DNA of 16,918 bases, taken from positions 1,465 to 18,382 of the forward strand of contig DMTA01000548.1 in NCBI GenBank assembly GCA_003454835.1, written 5' to 3'. Positions within the stretch are counted from its first letter, which is position 1. The number at the start of each line of letters is the position of its first letter. The position numbers were made by a program, and so were the translations under genes. The notes beneath the pieces are model-generated. The model made no database searches and was not told the origin of the DNA. It was given only the letters and a program-made list of their open reading frames with translations. Below are positions 1-7,299 of this stretch, piece by piece. This stretch comes from Achromobacter sp. (GTDB taxonomy: Bacteria; Pseudomonadota; Gammaproteobacteria; Burkholderiales; Burkholderiaceae_B).

Positions 1-547
1 GGAAGGAGTAGAAAAAGCCTTCCTCGCGCATGATGCGCTCGACGAAGTGATAGTCGGTGTCGCCGGCCTGCACGCAGTATTCGCGCGCCTGGTGTTCGGT
101 GGTGCTGCGCTGCTCGTAATCCTGGTTGAGTCCATGCGCCTTGAGCACCGCCTCAGCGATCTGCGGGACGCTTTGCGACTGGAAGATGCGCCAGTCGGAA
201 CTCAGTTTCAAGCGCGCCAGACGCGGCTCGACGATCACGGAATAGCGTGAGCGGCGAAAGCCCGTATCGCGCTGAGCGAAAGCGGAGACCGCGCCGTGTA
301 CGTACCGCACCGGCGTGTCGCCGTGCCAGATGGTCAGCAGTGCGGCGCGGTCCAGGACTGCGCCGAAATCGATGGCGGAATTGGCGCTGGTCAGGTCCAC
401 TTCCAGCAGGAAGGTTTCGGACAACCCCTCCTGCAGCGTAAATTCGACGACTTCAAATGACTCGTCACCAACGGTGAAAGTGAATCGCAGATCGGATTGG
501 GTAGGAATGACGTGCTCCCGCAGCGACAGACCTTTCGCACTTGCCAT
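1..547 (-). CDS. vgrG: VgrG-family type VI secretion spike protein, N-terminal part (3' end outside window)
   Basis: The reading frame is open from an ATG at 547 to the window edge, giving 182 codons, with no stop seen. The translation begins MASAKGLSLREH and has the look of the N-terminal gp27-like domain of VgrG/TssI: FEVVEFTLQEGLSETFLLEV at about residues 31-50, a DFGAVLDRAALLTIW stretch near 60-74, and the conserved EYCVQAGDTDYHFVERIM...EEGFFY segment near 157-180. VgrG trimers tip the type VI secretion tube and carry effectors; the gp5-like needle and any effector domain would lie beyond position 1. The ATG is the first possible start, because an in-frame TAG lies six codons upstream (563-565). 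No good ribosome binding site is visible. The gene points the same way as ppsA but is separated from it by a strong terminator, so it should have its own promoter. Family assignment is by sequence recognition; subtype and effector cannot be told. Confidence 0.88.
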   Translation of the reverse strand, partial: MASAKGLSLREHVIPTQSDLRFTFTVGDESFEVVEFTLQEGLSETFLLEVDLTSANSAIDFGAVLDRAALLTIWHGDTPVRYVHGAVSAFAQRDTGFRRSRYSVIVEPRLARLKLSSDWRIFQSQSVPQIAEAVLKAHGLNQDYEQRSTTEHQAREYCVQAGDTDYHFVERIMREEGFFYSF

Positions 548-762
548 GAGCGCGCGGTCCGCCTATGGAAACGCGTCCGCTGCAAATGAAGAATTTCGCA
601 ATGGACGCGAATGGAATGCGGGGTCCATTACGTCACACGATCCAATCTATGGATATCAGAAGACTCTTACTTTGATCGGAGGCATCTGAAGAGACCATTC
701 GTCGCCGAGGCTCGACGAGCACTTTTCCATTAGCGCGGCTGCGCCCTATTCCCACGCCGTAT
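548..762. other. Intergenic region upstream of vgrG
   Basis: This 215-bp stretch lies between the ppsA terminator and the vgrG start. It is somewhat richer in A and T than the surrounding genes, especially around 590-680, and must contain the vgrG promoter if vgrG is transcribed alone. I see no clear -35/-10 pair, no convincing small gene, no tRNA and no repeat in it. Confidence 0.5.
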
Positions 763-798
763 AAAAAAAGCCCCGCGTCCCAAAAGACGCGGGGCTTT
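763..798 (-). terminator. Rho-independent terminator of ppsA
   Basis: A perfect 13-bp stem is formed by 767-779 and 786-798, with a 6-base loop (780-785). On the minus strand the stem is followed by a run of seven T (763-769, partly shared with the stem base). It begins 18 bases after the ppsA stop codon, which is the usual placement. The plus-strand side has only TTT after the stem, so it is mainly a minus-strand terminator. It isolates vgrG from ppsA transcription. Confidence 0.93.
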
Positions 799-815
799 CC
801 GTTTCAACCAGCCAA

Positions 816-3182
816 TCAGTTCTTGGCCAGACGCTGCCACGTATCGACAACGGTGTCCGGGTTCAGCGACATCGACAGGATGCCTTCGTCCTTCAACCAT
901 TGCGCGAAGTCCGGATGGTCGCTGGGGCCTTGGCCGCAGATACCGACGTACTTATTGGCGGCCAGGCAAGCCTTGATCGCACGGCGCAGCATGAACTTGA
1001 CGGCCTCGTCGCGCTCGTCGAAGTCGGCGGCCAGCAGTTCCATGCCCGAGTCGCGGTCCAGGCCCAGCGTGAGCTGGGTCATGTCGTTCGAACCGATCGA
1101 GAAGCCGTCGAAGTACTGCAGGAATTCGTCGGCCAGGATGGCGTTGGACGGAACCTCGCACATCATGATCAGTTTCAGGCCGTTTTCGCCGCGCGCCAGG
1201 CCGTGCTTGGCGAGCAGGTTCACGACTTTTTCAGCCTGACCCACCGTGCGCACGAACGGCACCATGATCTCGACGTTCGTCAGGCCCATGTCATCGCGCA
1301 CCTTCTTGAGCGCTTCGCATTCCATGCGGAAGCACTCGGCGAAATCCTCGGCGATGTAGCGCGACGCGCCGCGGAAGCCCAGCATGGGATTCTCTTCCTC
1401 GGGCTCGTAGCGCGAACCGCCGACCAGCTTGCGGTACTCGTTGGACTTGAAGTCCGACATGCGCACGATGACCGGCTTCGGGTAGAAGGCGGCAGCGATG
1501 GTCGCCACGCCTTCGGCCATCTTCTCGACGAAGAAGGCGCGCGGGCTGGCATGGCCGCGGGCGGCCGATTCCACGGCCTTCTTGAGCTCGCCGTCCACGT
1601 TCGGGTAGTCCAGGACCGCCTTCGGGTGGATGCCGATGTTGTTGTTGATGATGAATTCCAGGCGAGCCAGGCCGACGCCGCCGTTCGGAATCTGCGCGAA
1701 GTCGAACGCCAGCTGGGGGTTGCCCACGTTCATCATGATCTTCAGATCGATGGCGGGCATGTCGCCGCGGCGCACTTCCTCGACTTCCGTTTCGATCAGG
1801 CCGTCATAGATGCGGCCTTCGTCGCCTTCGGCGCACGACACGGTCACGGCCTGGCCTTCCTTGAGCAGGTCGGTCGCGTTGCCGCAGCCCACCACCGCCG
1901 GAATGCCCAGCTCACGCGCGATGATCGCGGCGTGGCACGTACGGCCGCCGCGGTTCGTCACGATGGCCGAGGCGCGCTTCATCACGGGCTCCCAGTTGGG
2001 ATCCGTCATGTCGGTGACCAGGACGTCGCCCGGCTGGACCTTGTCCATGTCGGAGATGTCGCCCACCACGCGCACCGGACCCGAACCGATCTTCTGGCCG
2101 ATTGCACGGCCGGTGATCAGGACCTGGCCGGTCGCCTTCAGGCGGTAGCGCTGCTGCACGTCGTTGGCGCCCTGCTGCGACTTCACGGTTTCCGGACGCG
2201 CTTGCAGGATGTAGATCTTGCCGTCGACGCCGTCGCGGCCCCATTCGATGTCCATCGGACGCTGGTAATGCTTTTCGATGATGACGGCGTAGCGGGCCAG
2301 TTCGTTGACCTCGTCGTCGGTCAGCGAGTAGCGGTTGCGCTCGGACACCGGCACGTCCACCGTGCGCACGGCACGGCCTTCGGGGCGCTCGGGATCGAAT
2401 TCCATCTTGATCAGCTTGGAACCGATGCGGCGGCCGACGATGGGATAGTGGCCCTGTTCCAGCGTGGGCTTGAAGACGTAGAACTCGTCGGGGTTGACGG
2501 CGCCCTGCACGACGGTTTCGCCCAGGCCGTAGGACGACGTGATGAACACCACGTCCTGGAAGCCCGATTCGGTGTCGATCGTGAACATGACGCCGGCGCT
2601 GCCCTTGTCGGAACGCACCATGCGCTGGATGCCGGCCGACAAGGCGACATCGGCGTGGGCGTAGCCCTTGTGGACGCGATAGGAAATGGCGCGGTCGTTG
2701 TACAGCGACGCGAACACGTGGCGGATCTTGTCCAGCACGTCGTCGATGCCCACGACGTTCAGGAAGGTTTCCTGCTGGCCGGCGAACGAGGCGTCGGGCA
2801 GGTCTTCGGCCGTGGCGGAGGAGCGCACGGCAAACGAGCCCTTGCCGTCAGCGTCGAGCTTGGCAAAGGCTTCGCGGATCTGCGATTCGAACTCGGGCGA
2901 GAACGGCGCGTCGACGATCCATTGGCGAATCTGCGCGCCGGCGGTGGCCAGCTCGCGCACGTCTTCCGGGTTCAGCGTGGTCAGGCGTTCGGCGATCCGC
3001 TTGTCCAGGCCGGAGGCCTTCAGGAAATCGCGGAAGGCATCAGCGGTCGTGGCAAAGCCGCCCGGCACGCGGACACCCGCGCCAGACAGCTGGCTGATCA
3101 TTTCGCCAAGAGATGCGTTCTTGCCTCCTACCGAGTCCACGTCCGTCATGCGGAGCTGCTCGAACAAAACAACATACGACAT
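816..3182 (-). CDS. ppsA: Phosphoenolpyruvate synthase
   Basis: Converts pyruvate, ATP and water to phosphoenolpyruvate, AMP and phosphate, the entry step of gluconeogenesis from three-carbon acids; cytoplasmic. The 788-residue product matches the family's usual length of about 790. The N-terminal PEP/pyruvate-binding (ATP-grasp) domain covers about 1-345 with [20 protein letters not shown] at 116-135. The swivelling phosphohistidine domain has [14 protein letters not shown] at 412-425, with catalytic His417 and the regulatory Thr415 two residues before it. The C-terminal TIM-barrel domain ends with [13 protein letters not shown], containing the active-site Cys749. I chose the ATG at 3182 rather than the GTG three codons upstream because AAAGGTGA (3188-3195) sits five bases before the ATG and overlaps the GTG. 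It is divergent from ppsR, whose product is expected to phosphorylate Thr415 and switch the enzyme off. Confidence 0.97.
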   Translation of the reverse strand: MSYVVLFEQLRMTDVDSVGGKNASLGEMISQLSGAGVRVPGGFATTADAFRDFLKASGLDKRIAERLTTLNPEDVRELATAGAQIRQWIVDAPFSPEFESQIREAFAKLDADGKGSFAVRSSATAEDLPDASFAGQQETFLNVVGIDDVLDKIRHVFASLYNDRAISYRVHKGYAHADVALSAGIQRMVRSDKGSAGVMFTIDTESGFQDVVFITSSYGLGETVVQGAVNPDEFYVFKPTLEQGHYPIVGRRIGSKLIKMEFDPERPEGRAVRTVDVPVSERNRYSLTDDEVNELARYAVIIEKHYQRPMDIEWGRDGVDGKIYILQARPETVKSQQGANDVQQRYRLKATGQVLITGRAIGQKIGSGPVRVVGDISDMDKVQPGDVLVTDMTDPNWEPVMKRASAIVTNRGGRTCHAAIIARELGIPAVVGCGNATDLLKEGQAVTVSCAEGDEGRIYDGLIETEVEEVRRGDMPAIDLKIMMNVGNPQLAFDFAQIPNGGVGLARLEFIINNNIGIHPKAVLDYPNVDGELKKAVESAARGHASPRAFFVEKMAEGVATIAAAFYPKPVIVRMSDFKSNEYRKLVGGSRYEPEEENPMLGFRGASRYIAEDFAECFRMECEALKKVRDDMGLTNVEIMVPFVRTVGQAEKVVNLLAKHGLARGENGLKLIMMCEVPSNAILADEFLQYFDGFSIGSNDMTQLTLGLDRDSGMELLAADFDERDEAVKFMLRRAIKACLAANKYVGICGQGPSDHPDFAQWLKDEGILSMSLNPDTVVDTWQRLAKN

Positions 3183-3187
3183 TGAAG

Positions 3188-3195
3188 TCACCTTT
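3188..3195 (-). promoter_or_regulatory. Ribosome binding site of ppsA
   Basis: On the minus strand this reads AAAGGTGA, five bases before the ATG at 3182. It contains the GTG (3191-3189) that would otherwise extend the reading frame by three codons, so it decides the start in favour of the ATG. Confidence 0.75.
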
Positions 3196-3248
3196 TACAA
3201 TGGAATGAAAGCGAGTTTGGTCAATGGCTGAATGGTGCTGTTTTTGCT

Positions 3249-3272
3249 GCCGGAAAAACCGCGTTTTCCGGC
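3249..3272. repeat. Inverted repeat in the ppsA leader
   Basis: GCCGGAAAA (3249-3257) pairs perfectly with TTTTCCGGC (3264-3272) across a 6-base gap. It would lie in the 5' untranslated leader of ppsA if transcription starts near 3340. Neither strand has a T-run after the stem, so it is not an ordinary terminator. It could be an operator or an mRNA hairpin. Confidence 0.6.
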
Positions 3273-3347
3273 CTTCGCAGACCCGATTTCAGACGCTGAC
3301 CAAACTGGCCTTGGACCGCCCTTGGGGTGACTTATAGGGGCCTGATT

Positions 3348-3363
3348 GTACTCGGTGGAGTAC
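3348..3363. repeat. Small palindrome at the putative ppsA promoter
   Basis: GTACTC (3348-3353) and GAGTAC (3358-3363) form a perfect 6-bp inverted repeat with a 4-base spacer. One arm overlaps the TACAAT -10-like hexamer read on the minus strand (3345-3350). The placement would suit an operator, but a dyad this short can arise by chance. Confidence 0.4.
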
Positions 3364-3397
3364 GTCCGGCCATCTGCCTGGTTGGAATTTTTTACAC

Positions 3398-4225
3398 ATG
3401 ACATCTACCCCTATCGTACGCACGGTATACATCGTTTCCGACAGTACCGGCATCACCGCGGAAACGTTCAGCCAGTCTGTGCTTTCGCAGTTCGAAGAGG
3501 TCAATTTCAAGCCCATCCGCCTGCCCTTCGTGGACACGCTTGAGAAGGCTGCGGAAGTCGCTATGCGCATCGACCGGAGCGCCCAGGACGCCGGTGTGCC
3601 GCCCATCGTATTCAGCACCCTGGTCAACCCCGAAATCCTGGCCCGCGTTCGACAGGCGAACGGGATTTTCCTGGACCTGTTCGGTACCTTCGTCAGCCAC
3701 ATCGAGCAGGCGCTGGGGTTGAAGTCCAGCCATTCCATCGGCCGCTCGCACATGCAGGCCAACTCGGAAAAATACCGGAACCGGATCGACGCCATCAACT
3801 TCAGCCTGGCGCATGACGACGGTCAGTTCGTGAACCAGCTGGATCAGGCCGACGTGATCCTGGTCGGGGTCTCGCGCTGCGGCAAGACGCCCACCAGCTT
3901 GTACCTGGCCATGCAGTACGCCATCAAGGCCGCCAACTTCCCGCTGACGCCGGACGACTTCGAACGCGGCACCCTGCCCTCCACCATCGCGCCGCACCGC
4001 GCCAAGCTGTTCGGCCTGTCGATCCAGCCGGAACGCCTGGCGGAAGTCCGCAACGAGCGCCGCCCCAACAGCCGCTACGCGCAACTGGAGCAATGCCGCT
4101 ACGAAGTGGCGGAAGCCGAACGCATGATGCGCCGTGAAGGCATTTCGTGGTTGTCCAGCACAACGAAGTCGATCGAAGAGATTGCGACCACCGTGCTGCA
4201 GGAAGTGGGATTGGATCGCGGGTAA
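3398..4225 (+). CDS. ppsR: PEP synthase regulatory protein (bifunctional kinase/pyrophosphorylase, PSRP)
   Basis: A member of the former DUF299 family: it inactivates PEP synthase by ADP-dependent phosphorylation of a threonine next to the catalytic histidine, and reactivates it by phosphate-dependent removal of that group, releasing pyrophosphate. The 275-residue length is typical. Recognisable features are the N-terminal RTVYIVSDSTGITAET (8-23), the P-loop-like GVSRCGKTP at 157-165, and the following TSLYLAMQYAIKAANFPL. The ATG at 3398 is chosen because the family signature begins a few residues after it; GGA about a dozen bases upstream is only a weak ribosome binding site. It lies divergent from ppsA, its expected target, and the target residue Thr415 is present there. 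No missing key residues were noticed. Confidence 0.95.
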   Translation: MTSTPIVRTVYIVSDSTGITAETFSQSVLSQFEEVNFKPIRLPFVDTLEKAAEVAMRIDRSAQDAGVPPIVFSTLVNPEILARVRQANGIFLDLFGTFVSHIEQALGLKSSHSIGRSHMQANSEKYRNRIDAINFSLAHDDGQFVNQLDQADVILVGVSRCGKTPTSLYLAMQYAIKAANFPLTPDDFERGTLPSTIAPHRAKLFGLSIQPERLAEVRNERRPNSRYAQLEQCRYEVAEAERMMRREGISWLSSTTKSIEEIATTVLQEVGLDRG

Positions 4226-4242
4226 CGGCCACCCGAGGACAA

Positions 4243-4306
4243 TGGGCCGAACGCACGGCCCACCACCCGAAAGCGCATCGCCGCCCACATTGCCGTGCGG
4301 CGATGC
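4243..4306. other. Two hairpins in the convergent gap between ppsR and the lipoprotein gene
   Basis: TGGGCCG (4243-4249) pairs with CGGCCCA (4256-4262) over a 6-base loop. GCATCGCCGC (4275-4284) pairs with GCGGCGATGC (4297-4306) over a 12-base loop. They lie between the ends of two converging genes, where a terminator for each strand would be expected. Only a short GTTTT follows the second stem on the plus strand, and no T-run follows either stem on the minus strand, so I call them candidate terminators or transcript-end structures rather than classical terminators. Confidence 0.4.
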
Positions 4307-4324
4307 AACCCCGTTTTCACACCC

Positions 4325-4732
4325 CTAGCGGCGCTGCGAAAACGGCAATACCTGCGGCGCGGGCAATGGGGTGTACAAGCTGCGTGCCGGCTCGTAGACG
4401 CCCAGAAGTTTGCCGCGCGAAGCAACCAGCCAGGCTTGCGCATCGGCAGGCTTGCCAGCAGGCAGGGACGCGTCCAGCGGACGATAGACATCGCCTTGCA
4501 CCAGCGCACCTACGCGGTGCCACTGCGAGCCTTCTGGCAGCGTATAGACGACTCCATCGGCGAACGTGGCCTTCACTTCCCGAGACAGCAGCAAGGCCGC
4601 CGTCGCTTCGCCAGCCACGACGGGCACGAAAACCGCCCGCTCGGGCGTGTATGAAGCGCATGCCACCAGCGCGCCGGCCAGGAAAAGGCTCACAAGCCCG
4701 GCAGTGGCGGTATGCGTGACCCGCCCGATCAT
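4325..4732 (-). CDS. Small putative lipoprotein of unknown function
   Basis: The 135-residue product has a lipoprotein signal peptide: MIGRVTH, a hydrophobic stretch at about 9-24, and the lipobox LVAC with the lipidated cysteine at residue 25. Alanine follows the cysteine, so outer-membrane sorting by the Lol system is more likely than inner-membrane retention. The mature part of about 111 residues has no motif I recognise and no further membrane segment; it looks like a compact beta-rich domain with a proline-rich tail (TPLPAPQVLPFSQ). The ATG at 4732 overlaps the stop of the upstream methyltransferase gene by four bases (4729-4732), and this start begins exactly at the signal peptide; a longer frame upstream lacks any signal and runs through the methyltransferase gene. 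It is the last gene of the minus-strand cluster. Function unknown. Confidence 0.85.
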   Translation of the reverse strand: MIGRVTHTATAGLVSLFLAGALVACASYTPERAVFVPVVAGEATAALLLSREVKATFADGVVYTLPEGSQWHRVGALVQGDVYRPLDASLPAGKPADAQAWLVASRGKLLGVYEPARSLYTPLPAPQVLPFSQRR

Positions 4733-5511
4733 GAGCCGGAAATCGCCTGGCGGCGCTGCTCGAACAGACAGATGGCTGCAGCGGCCCCGACATTCAGCGA
4801 CTCCACGGCCGCGGCGTCGTGCGGAATGCGCACCTTCAAGCCCGCGGCCGCCAGCAGCGTCGGAGCAACGCCCTGCCCTTCGTGGCCGAATACCCAAGCG
4901 CACCGTTCAGGCAATGCGCCCGCGAACAGGTCACGCGAGCCGTCCAGGGCGGTCGCCACCAGCGGCACCCGCAAGCGAGGCAACAGGGCCTCGAGGTCCA
5001 CATGCTCGTGGATGTCCAGGGCAAAATGCGCGCCCTGGCCGCTGCGCAGCACCTTGGGAGACCAGGCCGCCGCCGTCCCCGTGGCCAGGAACACGCGCTT
5101 GATGCCCGCCGCGGCGCATGTGCGCAACAGCGTGCCCACGTTGCCGGGATCCTGGACGCGATCAAACAGGACGCAGGTTTCATCGACCTGCTCGGGCAGC
5201 GCTGGCACAGGCGGCGTGACCAGGAAGGCGACTCCCTGCCCGCTTTCGACCGCGGCCACCGCGTGCATCAGCCGCGCGTCCAACGCAAGGCTGATGTTGT
5301 CCGGCACGGATGCGGCGAGCGCGGCGATGTCGGGCTGGGAGAGCCGGTCCACGTCGAAGATCGCCCGATCGGGCGCGCCGTAGTGGTCCAGCCAGGCTTG
5401 GCACAAATGCACACCGTCCAGCAGTACGGGCGCGCCGCGCTTGCCGGCCGTGCCGGCCAGTTTGATCAGCGCCTTGACCGCCGGATTGTCCCGGGAACTG
5501 ATGTGCTTCAT
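4729..5511 (-). CDS. TrmH/SpoU-family RNA 2'-O-methyltransferase
   Basis: Expected to transfer a methyl group from S-adenosylmethionine to a ribose 2'-OH in rRNA or tRNA. The 260-residue protein has an N-terminal substrate-binding region ([19 protein letters not shown]..., then [13 protein letters not shown] near 29-41) and a C-terminal SPOUT knot domain with all three family motifs: [20 protein letters not shown] at 115-134 (Asn124, Arg130), VFGHEGQGV at 207-215, and [18 protein letters not shown] at 229-246. The start at 5511 is supported by the family-type N-terminus and by a 4-base overlap with the rnhB stop (5508-5511); a much longer frame to 5898 runs through rnhB and is spurious. The exact RNA target cannot be told: it resembles 23S rRNA enzymes such as RlmB, but the symbol is left open. 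Confidence 0.92.
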   Translation of the reverse strand: MKHISSRDNPAVKALIKLAGTAGKRGAPVLLDGVHLCQAWLDHYGAPDRAIFDVDRLSQPDIAALAASVPDNISLALDARLMHAVAAVESGQGVAFLVTPPVPALPEQVDETCVLFDRVQDPGNVGTLLRTCAAAGIKRVFLATGTAAAWSPKVLRSGQGAHFALDIHEHVDLEALLPRLRVPLVATALDGSRDLFAGALPERCAWVFGHEGQGVAPTLLAAAGLKVRIPHDAAAVESLNVGAAAAICLFEQRRQAISGS

Positions 5512-6116
5512 GAAACCAGGCCGAAGGCCTTGATGGGGGCGAAGCTGCGCCGGTGTTCGGCGCACGGGCCGTGTTCGCGCAACCGTTGCAGATGCAGCGC
5601 CGTGCCATAACCCTTGTGCTGATCGAACGCGTACTGCGGATACAGCGAGTGCAGCCGCAGCAGATCCGCGTCGCGGGCGGTCTTGGCAAGGATGGATGCG
5701 GCTGAGATAGCGGGTACGAGCGCGTCGCCCTTGATGACGGTCTGCACGGTGCAGCGCAGCTTGGGCGCCTGATTGCCGTCCACCAGGGCCAACTGCGGCA
5801 CCGTGGCCAGGCCTTGGACGGCGCGCTGCATGGCCAGCATGGTGGCACGCAGGATGTTCAGGCTGTCGATTTCGGCGACGGTGGCGCTGGCGATGCACCA
5901 GGCAAGCGCCTGTTCCTTGATCTGCAGCGCCAGAGCCTCGCGGCGAACCGCGGTCAGGACCTTGGAATCGGCGAGGCCGTCGATGAAGCGCGAGGGATCC
6001 AGAATCACGGCGGCCGCGTAGACCTCGCCTGCCAGCGGTCCGCGGCCGGCCTCGTCAACGCCCGCCGTCAGCAACGCGGGCTGCTCGGGCGCCACGAAAA
6101 GTTCAGGCTGCTCCAT
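5508..6116 (-). CDS. rnhB: Ribonuclease HII
   Basis: Cleaves the RNA strand of RNA/DNA hybrids and incises DNA at single ribonucleotides, starting ribonucleotide excision repair. The length (202 residues) is close to the roughly 200 of the family. The acidic catalytic residues are visible: Asp21 and Glu22 in [13 protein letters not shown], Asp113 in LVDGN, and Asp131 in [22 protein letters not shown]. The tail [22 protein letters not shown]...HRRSFAP is also characteristic. It starts 14 bases inside the 3' end of lpxB and overlaps the next gene by 4 bases, so its translation is probably coupled to both. The lpxB-rnhB neighbourhood is common in proteobacteria. Confidence 0.97.
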   Translation of the reverse strand: MEQPELFVAPEQPALLTAGVDEAGRGPLAGEVYAAAVILDPSRFIDGLADSKVLTAVRREALALQIKEQALAWCIASATVAEIDSLNILRATMLAMQRAVQGLATVPQLALVDGNQAPKLRCTVQTVIKGDALVPAISAASILAKTARDADLLRLHSLYPQYAFDQHKGYGTALHLQRLREHGPCAEHRRSFAPIKAFGLVS

Positions 6117-7299
6117 CGGCTACCTCCAGGATCGCCTGCGCGGCCAGCGCCGGCGTATCGCGCAACAGGTCTTGGTGCATGGCGGTGAACCGCGCCTCCA
6201 CGCGTGCGATCAGCGCGTCGTCGGTCAACGCCTGCCACGTCGCATCGGCCAGTTTATCGGGCGTTGCGTCGTCCTGCAAAAGTTCAGGGACAACAAAGTC
6301 ACGCAGCAGCACGTTGGGCAGGCCGACCCAAGGCAAATAGGGGCGCTGCTGCCCCGACTTCCAGGCCATGATGCGCCGCATCCAGGGCGACAACACGTAG
6401 GAGATGACCATGGGCCGCTTGAACAGCGCGGTCTCGAGCGTGGCGGTGCCGCTGGCGACAAGTACCGCCGTGGCGGCTTCCATGACGGACCAGGCCACCG
6501 GCGCCTTGCGGTCGCCGCCCTCGCCGTGCAGGTCGTGCGCCGTAACGCAGCGCAGGCCGGGCACCGGGTGTTGCGCCAGGATTTCCAGGAATTCCGCCCG
6601 CCGCTGGTCGTTGACCATGGGCACGATGCATTGCAGGGCCGGATCTTTTTTCAGCAGCTGCTGGGCCGCCTGCAGGAATCGCGGAGCCAGCAGTCGGATC
6701 TCGGACGAACGGCTTCCGGGCAGAATCGCCAGCACACGGGCATTCTGGTCGATGCCCAGTCGTTCTCGGGCGGCAGCGCGGTCCGGCTGCATGGGTACGG
6801 CGCCTGCCAGCGGATGGCCCACGTACGTGACCGGAATGCCTTCCTTGCGGTAGATCTCTTCCTCGAACGGAAACAGCACCAGCATGTGCGATACCGATTC
6901 GCGGATCTTGTGAATGCGTTCGTAGCGCCACGCCCAGATCGACGGGCCGACGAAATGCACCGTCGGCGTTCCCGCCTGCCGCAACTGATGCTCAAGGCGC
7001 AGGTTGAAATCGGGCGCGTCGATACCGACGAATACGGATGGCGGCTCGGCGAGCCAGCGGCGCTTGACGTCGCGGTACGTGGCCAGCAGGCTGGGCAAGC
7101 GCTTGAGCGCGTCCACGTAGCCGAACACAGTCAGCGCGTGCATCGGGTGCCAGGCTTCAAAATCGCGGGCCTGCATCTGCGGCCCGCCGATACCCTGGCA
7201 AATCACGCCGCTGTCGCGCGCTTGCAGACCGGCAATGATGCGCCCGGCCAGCAGGTCGCCCGAAGGCTCGCCGGCCACCATGCCGATCCGGGTGCTCAT
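6103..7299 (-). CDS. lpxB: Lipid-A-disaccharide synthase
   Basis: A peripheral inner-membrane glycosyltransferase that joins UDP-2,3-diacylglucosamine to lipid X, making the disaccharide core of lipid A. The 398-residue length is slightly above the E. coli enzyme (382). Diagnostic segments are [15 protein letters not shown] (5-19), [16 protein letters not shown] (88-103) with the conserved aspartates, [10 protein letters not shown] (115-124), LFPFEEEIY (142-150), YVGHPLAG (159-166), the LPGSRSSEI loop, and [16 protein letters not shown] in the nucleotide-sugar half. The ATG overlaps the lpxA stop by four bases (7296-7299) and the gene end overlaps rnhB by 14. No key residue is visibly missing. 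Confidence 0.98.
   Translation of the reverse strand: MSTRIGMVAGEPSGDLLAGRIIAGLQARDSGVICQGIGGPQMQARDFEAWHPMHALTVFGYVDALKRLPSLLATYRDVKRRWLAEPPSVFVGIDAPDFNLRLEHQLRQAGTPTVHFVGPSIWAWRYERIHKIRESVSHMLVLFPFEEEIYRKEGIPVTYVGHPLAGAVPMQPDRAAARERLGIDQNARVLAILPGSRSSEIRLLAPRFLQAAQQLLKKDPALQCIVPMVNDQRRAEFLEILAQHPVPGLRCVTAHDLHGEGGDRKAPVAWSVMEAATAVLVASGTATLETALFKRPMVISYVLSPWMRRIMAWKSGQQRPYLPWVGLPNVLLRDFVVPELLQDDATPDKLADATWQALTDDALIARVEARFTAMHQDLLRDTPALAAQAILEVADGAA

Larger units (their letters stand above)
3183..3397. promoter_or_regulatory. Divergent ppsA/ppsR intergenic region
   Basis: The two genes diverge from this 215-bp region, so both promoters should lie here. For ppsA (minus strand) a good -10-like TACAAT occurs at 3350-3345, but the best -35 at a 16-base spacer is poor. 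For ppsR (plus strand) TTGGAC at 3311-3316 and TATAGG at 3333-3338 are 16 bases apart, a mediocre match to the sigma-70 consensus. The two candidate promoters lie within about 40 bases of each other, so they could interfere or share a regulator. Two dyads are listed separately. Promoter positions are inference from consensus only. Confidence 0.4.

Noticed and set aside
900..3185. A 761-codon open frame on the plus strand opposite ppsA
   Set aside because: It is the mirror of a GC-rich real gene: His-, Asp-, Val- and Arg-rich with no recognisable domain, while the opposite strand encodes complete PEP synthase.
3183..3191. GTG start of ppsA three codons upstream of the chosen ATG
   Set aside because: The GTG lies inside the AAAGGTGA ribosome binding site, so the ATG at 3182 is the better start.
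3392..4288. A 298-codon minus-strand frame opposite ppsR
   Set aside because: Antisense mirror of ppsR with no recognisable domain; ppsR carries its P-loop and family signature.
4733..4903. Extension of the lipoprotein frame to a 192-residue protein
   Set aside because: The extra 57 residues overlap the methyltransferase gene in another frame, are Arg/Gly-rich and would bury the lipoprotein signal peptide.
5512..5898. Extension of the methyltransferase frame to 389 residues
   Set aside because: The added part is the shadow of rnhB in another frame; the family-type N-terminus begins at [10 protein letters not shown].
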